Below, one piece after another: positions 16,172 through 22,953 of a DNA stretch of 39,765 nt; position 1 is the first letter of the stretch; every line of letters begins with the position of its first letter. Position numbers and translations under genes: made by a program. The notes under the pieces are model-generated. The model was not told where the DNA came from. It worked only from the letters and a program-made list of their open reading frames with translations, and did no database searches. Source of the DNA: a virus; the IMG/VR virus record IMGVR_UViG_3300044697_000087, positions 1-39,765 of that record. One strand, 5' to 3'.

Positions 16172-19100
16172 TTATACTGAGTAACTAGAGGTAGCTCTAG
16201 TACACAGAAGGTTTCTGATAGCAGTATCCTGCGTTATAGCTTGGGCCTGCGCAAATTTCACCGCGAGGGTGGCATTTTGCGCGAGCATGCCCGAATAGTA
16301 TGGGTCCCTGTATATCAGGTTCATCGAATCAATCTATTACTTTATGACCAGAATACCCATTAATAATAGGAATTCTGGCGGGAAAACCACTTCGGATTCT
16401 CCTCTCTATGTTTCCATAGAGATTAGACTATCACATCTCCTTTCGAAGCCTCTGGGGTTAGTCGTTCAGGCTGAATGCAAATTAAAGAAACTATAACTTT
16501 GTTAAAAATCCCTAAAATGAATAAAACTTCTACACATTCTTGCCCCTTATCACCACCGTCTTTACGCTGCGGCTTCTAAGTCAATTACCAAAGGTTTTAC
16601 GTGGGCCATCGTAAATCTTAACCCATCCTGGTTTATATGCGTGATCGCCTGTTTTCCAACGACCGCATTATAGTAAACGTCTCTTCCGTTCTCCGACGCA
16701 CCGAGTGCAATTGGAGCTTCCGAGCTCGTTAGGATTCGGATGTTATACACCGATCCATATTCCGATGGCAACGCACTGGCGTTGGTCGGATAATTCCACT
16801 GGTTAATAAATCCGCTACCAGTGAGAGCATCGAGGTCCGATTGTAGTTCCGTAGAGCTCAGCATAAAATATGCCGAACGTACAGGGCCTGTACCGAATCG
16901 GTCCATCCCTTCGATACCGCTTAAAAACTTGTACAAAATCTGTTACTTTTGTGACCAAAAAAGTGTGTCTATAAGACTATTTATAGACACAATTAGTTTG
17001 GCGAGGTCACCTCTTCGGGTTCCCTTCCGTGATTTTATATATTTTCACGGCTCAGACTATCACATACGTCCTTGCGAACGTCCTCTGGGTTTAGTCGTTC
17101 AGGCTGACATTTCCAATGTGTTGTAGTATATGCAATCAACAACAAAGAACCCTTTAAAGAGGGATTAGTTGGCTTCCATGTGTCAAAATTGTAGCCATCG
17201 TAATACGTTTTTCCAAACATATTGTGTCTACAATCTTTTACCAAATAAATACCTTCTTTATCAGGCCATTTATTTCGAATGCTTATCCAATCCATATCTT
17301 GCCCCTTATTATCGCCATTTACGCAGCGACTTCTAAGTCAATTACCAAAGGTTTTACAACGCCTATAAGTTTAGCGTTATTTGTATCTAGGGTCGTTGCC
17401 ACGAGAGAAAAATCTGATACACCCAAATTAGTCGGATTATCATTATTAGCCCCGCCGCCTGCAAATATTTCAGAAGCAGCAGAAACGATGTAGTCGCGGA
17501 GGATAAGCATTCTGTTACTTTTGTGACCTATTTCTAGGCGGGAATCCCTCTTCGGAGACTCCTCACGACCTTTCTTTCTATCCGTCGTGTTCAGACTTTC
17601 GCATCCCTTGCGGGCCGCCTCATTAAGTCGTTCAGGCTGCTTGTGCTTGCCCCTTGTCACCCTGTCGGGCTTCCAAGTCGATTAGAGTCGGTTTATCGAG
17701 GACATTATCTTCATCCTCGGCTTGGCGCATTGCTACGGCTAACCTTTCGGATACCCAAGCTAACACCATTTACGCCAAGCTAAGAGGGCGTGTTATGCGG
17801 CTAAAGCCGAACCCTCTTGATCTTGCAGTATCACCTGTTCATTGATGACACAGCCGGTTCCAAAGAACTTTCTGTTACTTTTGTGACACAAAAGTTATAG
17901 AAACTATAACGTTTGTGCGGGCCGACCTCTTCGGATCAACCTCTCATAGTCACCTATGAGTTCAGACTATAGCATGCGGTCTCACGCTGCGAGGCCGCCC
18001 TCTTGGTTTAGTCGTTGCAGGCGAATATTCGCTTATATCAATTCCATTAAGAACTTTCATTTCCAGAAACATATCCCAGCGCTTCTTAATAGTTTGATCG
18101 TCAAAAGGAATCCCGATCCTCACCCCTTCTGGTCTTGTACATTTATCCAGAAATTTTAAGGCTAAAATGGCTTGAGGCTTCTTGAGTCTCAAGAATGGCA
18201 AAAGACATTCTAGAACATACTTCACGCCACCTTGATCTCGACAATCCCATCGATGCATTGCCCTATATCCCTTGTAACTTTTCTCGGGATAATATTTTCC
18301 CACTCGAAAGAACTCATAAACGCTTTTTATTGATCGTTCATCATTCATTCCGATTCGCACATAAGGGGCATATCCTGGATCGGTTTGTCTCATTTTTCCT
18401 TGCCATTTTGGCGAGTATCTTGAGTTTATTCCTATTGTACCTTCGCCATCAAAAAGTCCGGCAAAGTAAGCTAATTCTTCCTTCTGATTGTCTTGCATAA
18501 TACACCTCATATGGCACCGTATTATACAAGATGTCCCAGTTATTTACAAGAGGTTTTTCATGGCCCTCTTTTACGAAGCCATCTGGGCATCAATGATGTC
18601 CCTTTGTGGCACCTGGGCCGGTGGGTCGATCCCACTATTACCTAACTGTCGAGTCTGTTACTTTAATGACCTATCAACTTGATTATCATACCGATATTCA
18701 CCTTGATAGGCGAGGAAGCCTATTGCACTTCCCTCACAACGTTACCGTCGTGTTCAGAGCACCGCATCTCCGTTGCCATTCATCAAAATTTAATGACGAT
18801 TGGCTTCCATATTCAGGAATATTATTTAAAACGGAGTCTTCTCGCTTGCTGCGTTCACGGCATACAGAACAAATCCCATTGTGATAGGCACTTTCAGTTC
18901 TCATCTTTTCGCAAGAACTGCAAGTAAAACGACAAATTTCTGATTTATTCATGTATTTCCGCCTTTTTGTCCTTCTATGCCGCCAGGAGTTCAAAGTCTA
19001 TTAGAGAAGATTTTACTACCACACAATCTATGGTAGGTGGGACTAAGGGTCTTGGCCTCATAAATCTGCAAGTTGTTCCGCCGTTCACTGGCATACTGAC

Positions 19101-19211
19101 TTTATCGCAGACCAAAATATAATTCATGGTTGGGGTTGGAACGTACAAAAGTGCAGGCGCTAAGCTCTGCAAAATCATCGGCCCAAGGTTCCCTGTTGTC
19201 GTTATTGACAT
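16172..19211 (-). CDS. Major capsid protein, seven exons (N4-gp56-like)
   Basis: Reconstructed from exons 19211-19030, 18649-18577, 17867-17811, 17766-17713, 17507-17373, 16933-16621 and 16329-16172, joined in frame: 972 bases, 323 residues. Each fragment alone runs into an early stop. Joined, they give the family pattern MSITTTGNLGP, RFMRP, QLGNSG..PP, FFGT..VINEQV, MRQAED, RDYI, GGANNDNPTN, IEG.DRFGTGPVR, INQDGY and IYRDPYYSG...KFA. The joints fall inside conserved blocks without gain or loss relative to the family as I know it. Five interruptions are group I introns and one is a 44-base core-less element. The protein builds the icosahedral head with the scaffold at 21147. Splice sites are predicted from P1/P10 pairing and frame, not measured. 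Confidence 0.88.
16330..16620 (-). ncRNA. Group I intron A in capsid gene (291 nt)
   Basis: The 5' site follows GATGGGT, with P1 UGGGU paired to GCCCA and U-G at the cut. The 3' end is AATAGATTG. The core carries CUGAACGACUAACCC and GUGAUAGUCUAAU (R and S/P7-like elements, about 16420-16475). It contains no ORF. Its first part shares 28 identical bases with intron B (16573-16600 versus 17330-17357). Its 3' part shares 42 identical bases with the portal intron (16341-16382 versus 25932-25973). Splicing makes a Tyr codon from T and AT (INQDG-Y-SMN). Confidence 0.85.
16934..17372 (-). ncRNA. Group I intron B in capsid gene (439 nt)
   Basis: The exon ends AACGCT, pairing with GGCGUU (U-G at the site). 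The 3' end is AACAGATTTTG before TAC. P10 has five of six pairs (CUUAUA with UACAAG). The R/S core lies at about 17052-17105 (TGAACGACTAAACCC and GTGATAGTCTGAG). It contains an 86-codon ORF that overlaps the core. The joint gives NNA-YKF, matching family spacing to the conserved IEG.DRFGT.PVR block. Confidence 0.85.
17035..17295 (-). CDS. Intron B-encoded DUF551-like protein
   Basis: 86 residues starting MDWISIRNKWPDKEGIYLV, with YYDGYNFDTWKP and a late TTHW. The order WISV..LP..G.YLV / YYDG..F / THW is that of the small DUF551-type proteins common in phages. It lies wholly inside intron B. Its last 20 or so codons are the intron's catalytic core sequence, read as PERLNPEDVRKDV. It has no endonuclease motif, so it is not an evident homing enzyme. 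It may be a passenger gene. ATG at 17295 follows AAGGGGCAAGAT. Confidence 0.55.
   Translation of the reverse strand: MDWISIRNKWPDKEGIYLVKDCRHNMFGKTYYDGYNFDTWKPTNPSLKGSLLLIAYTTTHWKCQPERLNPEDVRKDVCDSLSRENI
17508..17712 (-). ncRNA. Group I intron C in capsid gene (205 nt)
   Basis: The exon ends GCCGAGGAT, pairing with GUCCUCG (P1, U-G at the cut). The intron ends AACAGAATG before CTTATCC. P10 is UUAUC with GAUAA, offset by one base. The core CTGAACGACTTAATG and GCGAAAGTCTGAAC lies at about 17590-17640. It has no ORF and is the shortest full intron here. The joint gives MRQAED-LILRDYI. Confidence 0.85.
17767..17810 (-). other. 44-nt core-less group I intron remnant or trans-spliced mini-intron
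   Basis: The insertion between GAG GGT and GTG TTA GCT breaks the capsid frame (TAA follows within seven codons). It begins after U and ends in G like the other introns. P1 is perfect: AAGAGGGU (17818-17811) with GCCCUCUU (17789-17782), U-G at the splice site. P10 is perfect over six pairs: UAACAC (17795-17790) with the 3' exon GUGUUA (17766-17761). The ribozyme core (P3-P8) is absent; only 15 bases follow P1. GCGTAAATGG near its 3' end equals a 10-base piece of intron B. Removal restores exact family spacing (QDQEG-VLAWVSERL). Confidence 0.75.
17868..18576 (-). ncRNA. Group I intron D in capsid gene (709 nt) with LAGLIDADG ORF
   Basis: The exon ends ATGGCT, paired with GGCCAU (P1, U-G). The intron ends AACAGAAAG before TTCTTTGG. 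P10 gives six pairs (AAAGAG with UUCUUU, including a G-U pair). The R/S core lies at about 17961-18022 (AACGACTAAACC and GCTATAGTCTGAAC). It carries a LAGLIDADG endonuclease gene whose 3' end overlaps the core. The joint gives QMA-FFGTG. Confidence 0.85.
17962..18498 (-). CDS. LAGLIDADG homing endonuclease in intron D
   Basis: 178 residues from ATG 18498, four codons after an earlier ATG. This one has GAGGTG at good spacing. Residues 9-20 read LAYFAGLFDGEG, the single LAGLIDADG helix ending in the catalytic acid. Then TIGI and a basic DNA-binding half with YRAMHRWDCRDQGGV and LLPFLRLKKPQA. One motif suggests a homodimer. It should cut intron-less capsid alleles and drive intron homing. The C-terminal tail (TTKPRGRPRSVRP) is read from the intron core. 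It appears intact, with no frameshift. Confidence 0.85.
   Translation of the reverse strand: MQDNQKEELAYFAGLFDGEGTIGINSRYSPKWQGKMRQTDPGYAPYVRIGMNDERSIKSVYEFFRVGKYYPEKSYKGYRAMHRWDCRDQGGVKYVLECLLPFLRLKKPQAILALKFLDKCTRPEGVRIGIPFDDQTIKKRWDMFLEMKVLNGIDISEYSPATTKPRGRPRSVRPHAIV
18650..19029 (-). ncRNA. Group I intron E in capsid gene (380 nt)
   Basis: The exon ends CTACCAT, pairing with GUGGUAG (seven pairs, U-G at the cut). The intron ends AACAGACTCG. P10 ACAGUU with GAUUGU gives six pairs including wobbles. The post-P1 segment TAAAATCTTCTCTAATAGACTT parallels that of introns A and B. The 3' end TTAAAGTAACAG is shared with the others. The R/S elements are less obvious than in A-D (GATGCGGTGCTCTGAAC at about 18750-18768), so the core may be diverged. 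It contains a zinc-ribbon ORF. The joint gives VPPT-I-QLGNSG. Confidence 0.78.
18734..18952 (-). CDS. Intron E-encoded zinc-ribbon protein
   Basis: 72 residues from ATG 18952, with an in-frame ATG 14 codons upstream. Residues 11-31 read C-x2-C ... C-x2-C (CSSCEKMRTES then ICSVCRERS), a zinc-ribbon/treble-clef arrangement like the N-terminal finger of HNH endonucleases such as the one at 20210. No HNH catalytic part follows. The C-terminal third is read from intron structural sequence. It may be a decayed HNH endonuclease or a DNA-binding cofactor. Confidence 0.55.
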   Translation of the reverse strand: MNKSEICRFTCSSCEKMRTESAYHNGICSVCRERSKREDSVLNNIPEYGSQSSLNFDEWQRRCGALNTTVTL

Positions 19212-19379
19212 AACTAACTCATTTTTAGTTATTTACGACATAGAGCATGGCGATCAGTAGACGAACTTAACTACGTCGATTCTCTGCCATACCATTGAAC
19301 TGAGCGACAGTTCTATACGCTGCTCATGACCCTGAGCTAGGGAAAACCCTGATATATCAAATAATTATTTTAACGGCAA
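19212..19379 (-). promoter_or_regulatory. Capsid promoter and structured 5' leader
   Basis: The minus strand has TTGCCG (19379-19374), a 17-base AT spacer TTAAAATAATTATTTGA, and TATATC (19356-19351). Transcription would start near 19344, leaving a leader of about 130 bases. The leader holds AGGG-TTTT-CCCT (19350-19339), a perfect six-pair hairpin GAACTG/CAGTTC (19313-19297), GTAG/CTAC, and AACTAA/TTAGTT immediately before the ATG. Ribosome binding is poor (ATGAG at eight bases). Control by folding is possible. Confidence 0.55.
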
Positions 19380-19466
19380 TTACCCAAAGTTAAACTGCAC
19401 AAAGCGAACGCCTCGCTTTTCCTCAGAAGAAAAGGGAAAGAAGAACACATATTCTTCGTTCCCCAT
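19380..19466 (-). CDS. Possible 28-residue peptide
   Basis: MGNEEYVFFFPFSSEEKRGV with eight more residues fills part of the gap between the methyltransferase and the capsid promoter. The codon pattern looks protein-like and the stop sits at the capsid -35. There is no good ribosome site and no known family, so it may be chance. Confidence 0.25.
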   Translation of the reverse strand: MGNEEYVFFFPFSSEEKRGVRFVQFNFG

Positions 19467-19521
19467 GGCATGGAATTGAGGAGGTAGGATCGCCGAAAGA
19501 GATAGGCAGAGGTCACACACT

Positions 19522-21147
19522 TTACCCAAGCCTCATAGTAGACTTACGCTGCATCATTTTTTCGTAGGCGGCCTTTTTCAGTCGTTCTCTCGCTATTTCC
19601 GCATATTCCGATTCTTTTTCTATTCCAATTGAGCTAAATCCGAGGTTCTGAGCTGCAATGATAGTTGTGCCCGAGCCTGCAAAGGGGTCTAGAAGTAACC
19701 CATTTTCAGGTGGCATCACAAGCCGAATAAGATATTCCATGAGAAGAAGAGGTTTTACTGTAGGATGTTTATTCCCCTTCCCACGCTCTTTAGGAGATGT
19801 CTTTGAACAATAAAAAAAGCGTGAGCCACCTCCTTTAGAAGCTTCACATGTGTAAGTAGGATTGCGATAAGCATATTTTCCATAAATGGAATTTTTTTTA
19901 GGAGTAAAACAAGGAGAAACCTTTCCACTTTTTAATTCCCCAGTTTGTTCATCCAGATTCTTTGCCGATTCTTCGTCTAAGAGAAGTTTGGCAGGCCAGC
20001 GGCCTAAAGGTGATGTTTCATTTCCTCCGTTTCCTGTTGATCCCTGCTTAAAATTAACATTTCCGGTGCACGTTCCAGATCCCTTGGGGTTTTCTCCATT
20101 AGTCGGTATCCTACATCCATCAATGTTAATCCCCGCCTGTCCCCATTTCTCAGCATTCTGTTTGAAAGTGCCGTCGCACTTCTTCATAGCCATTATGATG
20201 GGTTGATAATCAGGGCTGAAATTTCCAGTGTCTTTTGAAATGGTCGGAGACAGACATGACTTCAAGATTTTCAGTTCGATTATCAAGTTTATCGCCGTTT
20301 TTATGGTGAACTTGTTCGCTCCTTGACAGAGACCTGCCAAGATGAGATTCCATAATAATCCGATGTTCAGCTCTGTAGTTACCATTGTGACGGAGATAGC
20401 GATATCCCGTATGCCGGCAAATATAACATCCTCCTCGCCACGAAGGATTCTTTTCTCCTTTGAATTTTCCGCTTTGCCATCGACCTTTGCACTTGTGCGA
20501 GCAAAAAACTCCTTCTCCCGATTTATCTTTTCTGACCATCCTTGCCAAGGGAATATAACATTCTTTATCGCAAGATTTGCATCGAAAAGTTTTTCCAGTT
20601 CGGAGGTTTTGACACTTTCTAGAGCAATATGTTTTAGCTCCCTGCTTAACCACACTTGGGAATCTCTCAAATTCTGATCCGCAGCGTTTACATCTAAGCT
20701 TAATTTTTGCCATTGGCATAATTCCTCTGTTAAATCGAGAAGAATTATACCTAAAATGTCATTAATTTCATAGGGTTTGGAACACATTATTATCGGTTCA
20801 TGCGCCGGTTTGAGAGCGGTTCCATATCCTTCTATGCCAAATTTGTTATGAGATTGGGGGAACCCACTGCCGTATATCCAGGCAATTGTATCCCGAATTT
20901 CCCACCCCGAATCTTCAATTGCCACTGCGAGTCGATGAGAGGTGCGTGTTCCCCCCATTGCAAGAAGATGACCACCTGGCTTGACGATTCTGAGGCACTC
21001 TCCCCAATATTCTTTTCCTGGAACAGCATGATCCCATCCTTTCCCCATAAAGGATAAACCATAAGGAGGATCTGTTACAATTGCCGAAAAATGGCAATCT
21101 TCAAATTTCTTCATCACTTCAAGAGAATCGCCGCACAATATTGTCAT
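19522..21147 (-). CDS. DNA methyltransferase (N4-cytosine/N6-adenine type) with inserted HNH gene
   Basis: 541 residues. TDPPYGL (25-31) is catalytic motif IV and LDPFAGSGTT (486-495) is the AdoMet-binding motif I; this order is the beta class. HPTVKP lies just before motif I. Residues about 122-318 are an insertion that is absent from usual relatives of about 350 residues. It lies where KPAHEPIIM should run into AMKKCDGTF, and PIIM appears on both sides. An HNH gene occupies the insertion in another frame, yet the methyltransferase frame has no stop through it. The start overlaps the scaffold stop by one base. Probably protects phage DNA from host restriction. Confidence 0.85.
   Translation of the reverse strand: MTILCGDSLEVMKKFEDCHFSAIVTDPPYGLSFMGKGWDHAVPGKEYWGECLRIVKPGGHLLAMGGTRTSHRLAVAIEDSGWEIRDTIAWIYGSGFPQSHNKFGIEGYGTALKPAHEPIIMCSKPYEINDILGIILLDLTEELCQWQKLSLDVNAADQNLRDSQVWLSRELKHIALESVKTSELEKLFDANLAIKNVIFPWQGWSEKINREKEFFARTSAKVDGKAENSKEKRILRGEEDVIFAGIRDIAISVTMVTTELNIGLLWNLILAGLCQGANKFTIKTAINLIIELKILKSCLSPTISKDTGNFSPDYQPIIMAMKKCDGTFKQNAEKWGQAGINIDGCRIPTNGENPKGSGTCTGNVNFKQGSTGNGGNETSPLGRWPAKLLLDEESAKNLDEQTGELKSGKVSPCFTPKKNSIYGKYAYRNPTYTCEASKGGGSRFFYCSKTSPKERGKGNKHPTVKPLLLMEYLIRLVMPPENGLLLDPFAGSGTTIIAAQNLGFSSIGIEKESEYAEIARERLKKAAYEKMMQRKSTMRLG
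20210..20719 (-). CDS. HNH homing endonuclease nested in methyltransferase gene
   Basis: 169 residues, out of frame with the surrounding methyltransferase. Two zinc-finger-like pairs come first (CKRCGSEFERF with CSRKC; CKSCDKECYI with CSHKC), then a linker with GYRYL. The HNH core is EHRIIMESHLGR with VHHKNGDKLDNRTENLEVMS, where HH, N and the following Asn/Glu are the metal-binding residues. GAGG precedes the ATG. This is the usual intron- or gene-borne endonuclease build. It likely cuts methyltransferase genes lacking the insert and spreads by repair. Intact. Confidence 0.88.
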   Translation of the reverse strand: MPMAKIKLRCKRCGSEFERFPSVVKQGAKTYCSRKCQNLRTGKTFRCKSCDKECYIPLARMVRKDKSGEGVFCSHKCKGRWQSGKFKGEKNPSWRGGCYICRHTGYRYLRHNGNYRAEHRIIMESHLGRSLSRSEQVHHKNGDKLDNRTENLEVMSVSDHFKRHWKFQP

Positions 21148-21806
21148 TATATTCTCAATGTACTTTTTAGCTGCTGCATCTTCTGGTAGGACGCTTTTTG
21201 TCCAGCTGCACTAAAGTCCCCTTGTGGTTGATAAGGGGGAGCGCCTACGCCGCTCGGCTGATATGCGGCACTCCGTCTGTTTCTATCAATCGTTTCCTGA
21301 ATAGATGTTTTCGGCTCTTCCTTCTTGTGGAGACCCAAAGCCTTGATGTTCTTATAAACGAGCTTTTGGCGCTCAAAATTGTCGGGCATCTCCAGGATCG
21401 ATTCCGCCAATTCCGGATCTTTGTCCGCAAACTTCTGCGCATGACCCATCACTTCGTGAAAGTCGGGATTGCTCTTCAACCAATTCTTCTGGCGCTCTTC
21501 ACTAAGAGCTCTCTGCACAGCCGCCTGGATGTCTGATTGAGTATCCTGACGCGTCTTCTTCTCAAATTTCGCGAACTTCTTCTCGAGAGTCCTGGGGTCA
21601 ACATAAGGCTCATCGCTGGACTCATCTTCTTCCACTGCGCTCCCGCGCTTGAGTTCTTCCATCTCCTGAAGCAGTTGTTCTTTCTCAGCCTTCGCCTGTT
21701 CTGCTAATTGGAGAGCGCGATCACGGTCTGCTTCCAATTTCCTAAAATTGTATTCCTTGTCATTTGGTTTCTGCGCTTCTGACGCTTTTTCTACTTCAAC
21801 AGTCAT
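21147..21806 (-). CDS. Scaffolding protein
   Basis: 219 residues, strongly acidic then basic, helical, with a coiled coil at about 20-60 (DRALQLAEQAKAEKEQLLQE) and a charged linker (AVEEDESSDEP). The C-terminus is Gln/Tyr/Ala-rich and ends in a basic helix (KASYQKMQQLKSTL), which in scaffolds binds the coat protein. It lies between portal and capsid genes, the canonical place. It assists prohead assembly and is then lost or digested. Assignment rests on order and composition; no protease gene was recognised. Confidence 0.75.
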   Translation of the reverse strand: MTVEVEKASEAQKPNDKEYNFRKLEADRDRALQLAEQAKAEKEQLLQEMEELKRGSAVEEDESSDEPYVDPRTLEKKFAKFEKKTRQDTQSDIQAAVQRALSEERQKNWLKSNPDFHEVMGHAQKFADKDPELAESILEMPDNFERQKLVYKNIKALGLHKKEEPKTSIQETIDRNRRSAAYQPSGVGAPPYQPQGDFSAAGQKASYQKMQQLKSTLRI

Positions 21807-21910
21807 CTTTTTTCCCCGTGGGTTCGTCTATAAGCGGGATTTATCAAGGAAAAATTTTAATTGCCAATGTAAAAGAAATATTTTAAAGGAGGGTTTTTAA
21901 GGACTTCCCC
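21807..21910. promoter_or_regulatory. Divergent promoter region with AT-rich motif
   Basis: Minus strand: TTGGCA, then ATTAAAATTTTTCCTTGA, then TAAATC (about 21868-21839), aligning with the capsid promoter TTGCCG-17-TATATC. Plus strand: AAAGGAGGGTTTTT precedes the ATG at 21911. It separates the scaffold from a plus-strand gene. Confidence 0.5.
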
Positions 21911-22468
21911 ATGAAAATAGACCGACTAGAAGCGCACGATCGCTATCAACATTTCACCCGTCAATCCTTTGATATTGGACAGACTTGCCAAAACGTCATC
22001 GACCAACGACCCTTTGGGAACGTCCCCTTCTACATATTTGCTCACAAGCGTGAAATCGGCCTAGATGAACGCCTCTCGATCTTTACACAAGATTTCTTTC
22101 TCCCAGATGATCAGCGTCAATTCAAGACGATGGCTGATGTTCCTACCACGCGCCTGATTTGGCAACCTCGACTTACAAAGCCCGAAGCGCAAACCAATTC
22201 GATGTTATTTAGAGCACATCCCCCCTCTGATGTTGTAAAAGTTATTTGGATGATTCCCGACCCCGAACTCTGGGATCAGTATAAAAAGGGAAATGTCACT
22301 CAGAATCAGACAGTGGTAGAAAGTATCTACAACTTCCAGAACCACAAAAGCAAGCTTGAAGCGCCAGAACCTGGCGACTTATCTGAAAAGAAAATCGACT
22401 CTATTTACCGAGAGATCTCAAGAAGTACGCGACGAAAGAAAGGACCAATAAAAATTCACTCATCCTAA
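21911..22468 (+). CDS. Conserved phage protein of unknown function
   Basis: 185 residues: MKIDRLEAHDRYQHFTRQSF then TTRLIWQPRLTKPEAQTN and SMLFRAHPPSDVVKVIWMIP, and a charged C-terminal helix (SIYREISRSTRRKKG). I recognise this as a protein recurring next to head genes of podovirus-like phages, without a known role. It is encoded against the structural operon, with a strong ribosome site. Its last nine bases overlap the converging gene at 22460. Confidence 0.7.
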   Translation: MKIDRLEAHDRYQHFTRQSFDIGQTCQNVIDQRPFGNVPFYIFAHKREIGLDERLSIFTQDFFLPDDQRQFKTMADVPTTRLIWQPRLTKPEAQTNSMLFRAHPPSDVVKVIWMIPDPELWDQYKKGNVTQNQTVVESIYNFQNHKSKLEAPEPGDLSEKKIDSIYREISRSTRRKKGPIKIHSS

Positions 22469-22663
22469 CTTTCCTGGCACCGAAGCAAGTTTCTTGTCCG
22501 GAACGGGATTTAGGCCCACCATCGTGCCGCGCAAACGGCCCAATTTCTGCTTGTAACCAAGGCCATAATTGAAGCCCGTACCCATCACCGTTGGCGCTGT
22601 GTGCGACTCAACTTTGCTCTTCTTGAGCTTGATCACCTTACCCTGGTAAATCCCGCTGACCAT
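22460..22663 (-). CDS. Small basic phage protein
   Basis: 67 residues, basic and Gly-rich. TGFNYGLGYKQKLGRLRGT parallels GDNYGVGFNQPIGRRGDP in the gene just upstream, so the two look like diverged duplicates. It starts three bases after that gene ends. No catalytic motif. May be a virion-associated or DNA-binding peptide in the portal-scaffold interval. Confidence 0.6.
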   Translation of the reverse strand: MVSGIYQGKVIKLKKSKVESHTAPTVMGTGFNYGLGYKQKLGRLRGTMVGLNPVPDKKLASVPGKLG

Positions 22664-22665
22664 CG

Positions 22666-22944
22666 TTACTCGTCCTTGTCTTCATTGGAACTTCCCCTCA
22701 TATTTAAGGGGGTTCTTCGAATGTTATCCGCTCTCATCGTTTTAGGGTGGCCATCCGGAAGAACAGCCACTTTCTTGAGAGGATCACCTCTCCTACCTAT
22801 AGGCTGATTAAAACCTACCCCGTAGTTGTCCCCAGCAGCAATGCGATTGCGTTCATCGTAATGAGGAGCCTCAAAATTCCAAGGAGACTTCACCTTCTTG
22901 GACTTAATGCGCGGCTCAATTGGATTTGGGAATCCCGTTTCCAT
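22666..22944 (-). CDS. Small basic phage protein, paralogue of neighbour
   Basis: 92 residues, Pro/Arg/Lys/Asn-rich and probably disordered, with a central NYGVGFNQPIGRRG matching the next gene. GGAGGCCCCC precedes the ATG. It is third in a short leftward unit that starts at 23178. Function unknown. Confidence 0.6.
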   Translation of the reverse strand: METGFPNPIEPRIKSKKVKSPWNFEAPHYDERNRIAAGDNYGVGFNQPIGRRGDPLKKVAVLPDGHPKTMRADNIRRTPLNMRGSSNEDKDE

Positions 22945-22953
22945 GGGGGCCTC

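Noticed and set aside
16562-17660. Independent short ORFs ending in LVIDLEAAA or LVIDLEVAA (16562-16936 and 17319-17660)
   Set aside because: They are capsid exons read on into the conserved 5' part of introns A and B; the shared tails are intron sequence, not protein homology.
17767-17810. Translational bypassing (gene 60 or byp-like) of the 44-base insertion
   Set aside because: A hop needs matching take-off and landing codons; GGT before the gap could land only on GGT at 17768-17766, which gives the wrong downstream frame. The P1/P10 pairing and U...G ends fit splicing much better.
19250-19345. tRNA-like fold upstream of the capsid gene
   Set aside because: There is a six-pair hairpin and a T-arm-like stem, but no consistent acceptor, D and anticodon arms on either strand, and no CCA-compatible end.
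20210-20719. Intein in the methyltransferase
   Set aside because: No intein splice blocks (Cys/Ser start, late His-Asn) flank the insert, and the HNH is in a different reading frame from the host protein.
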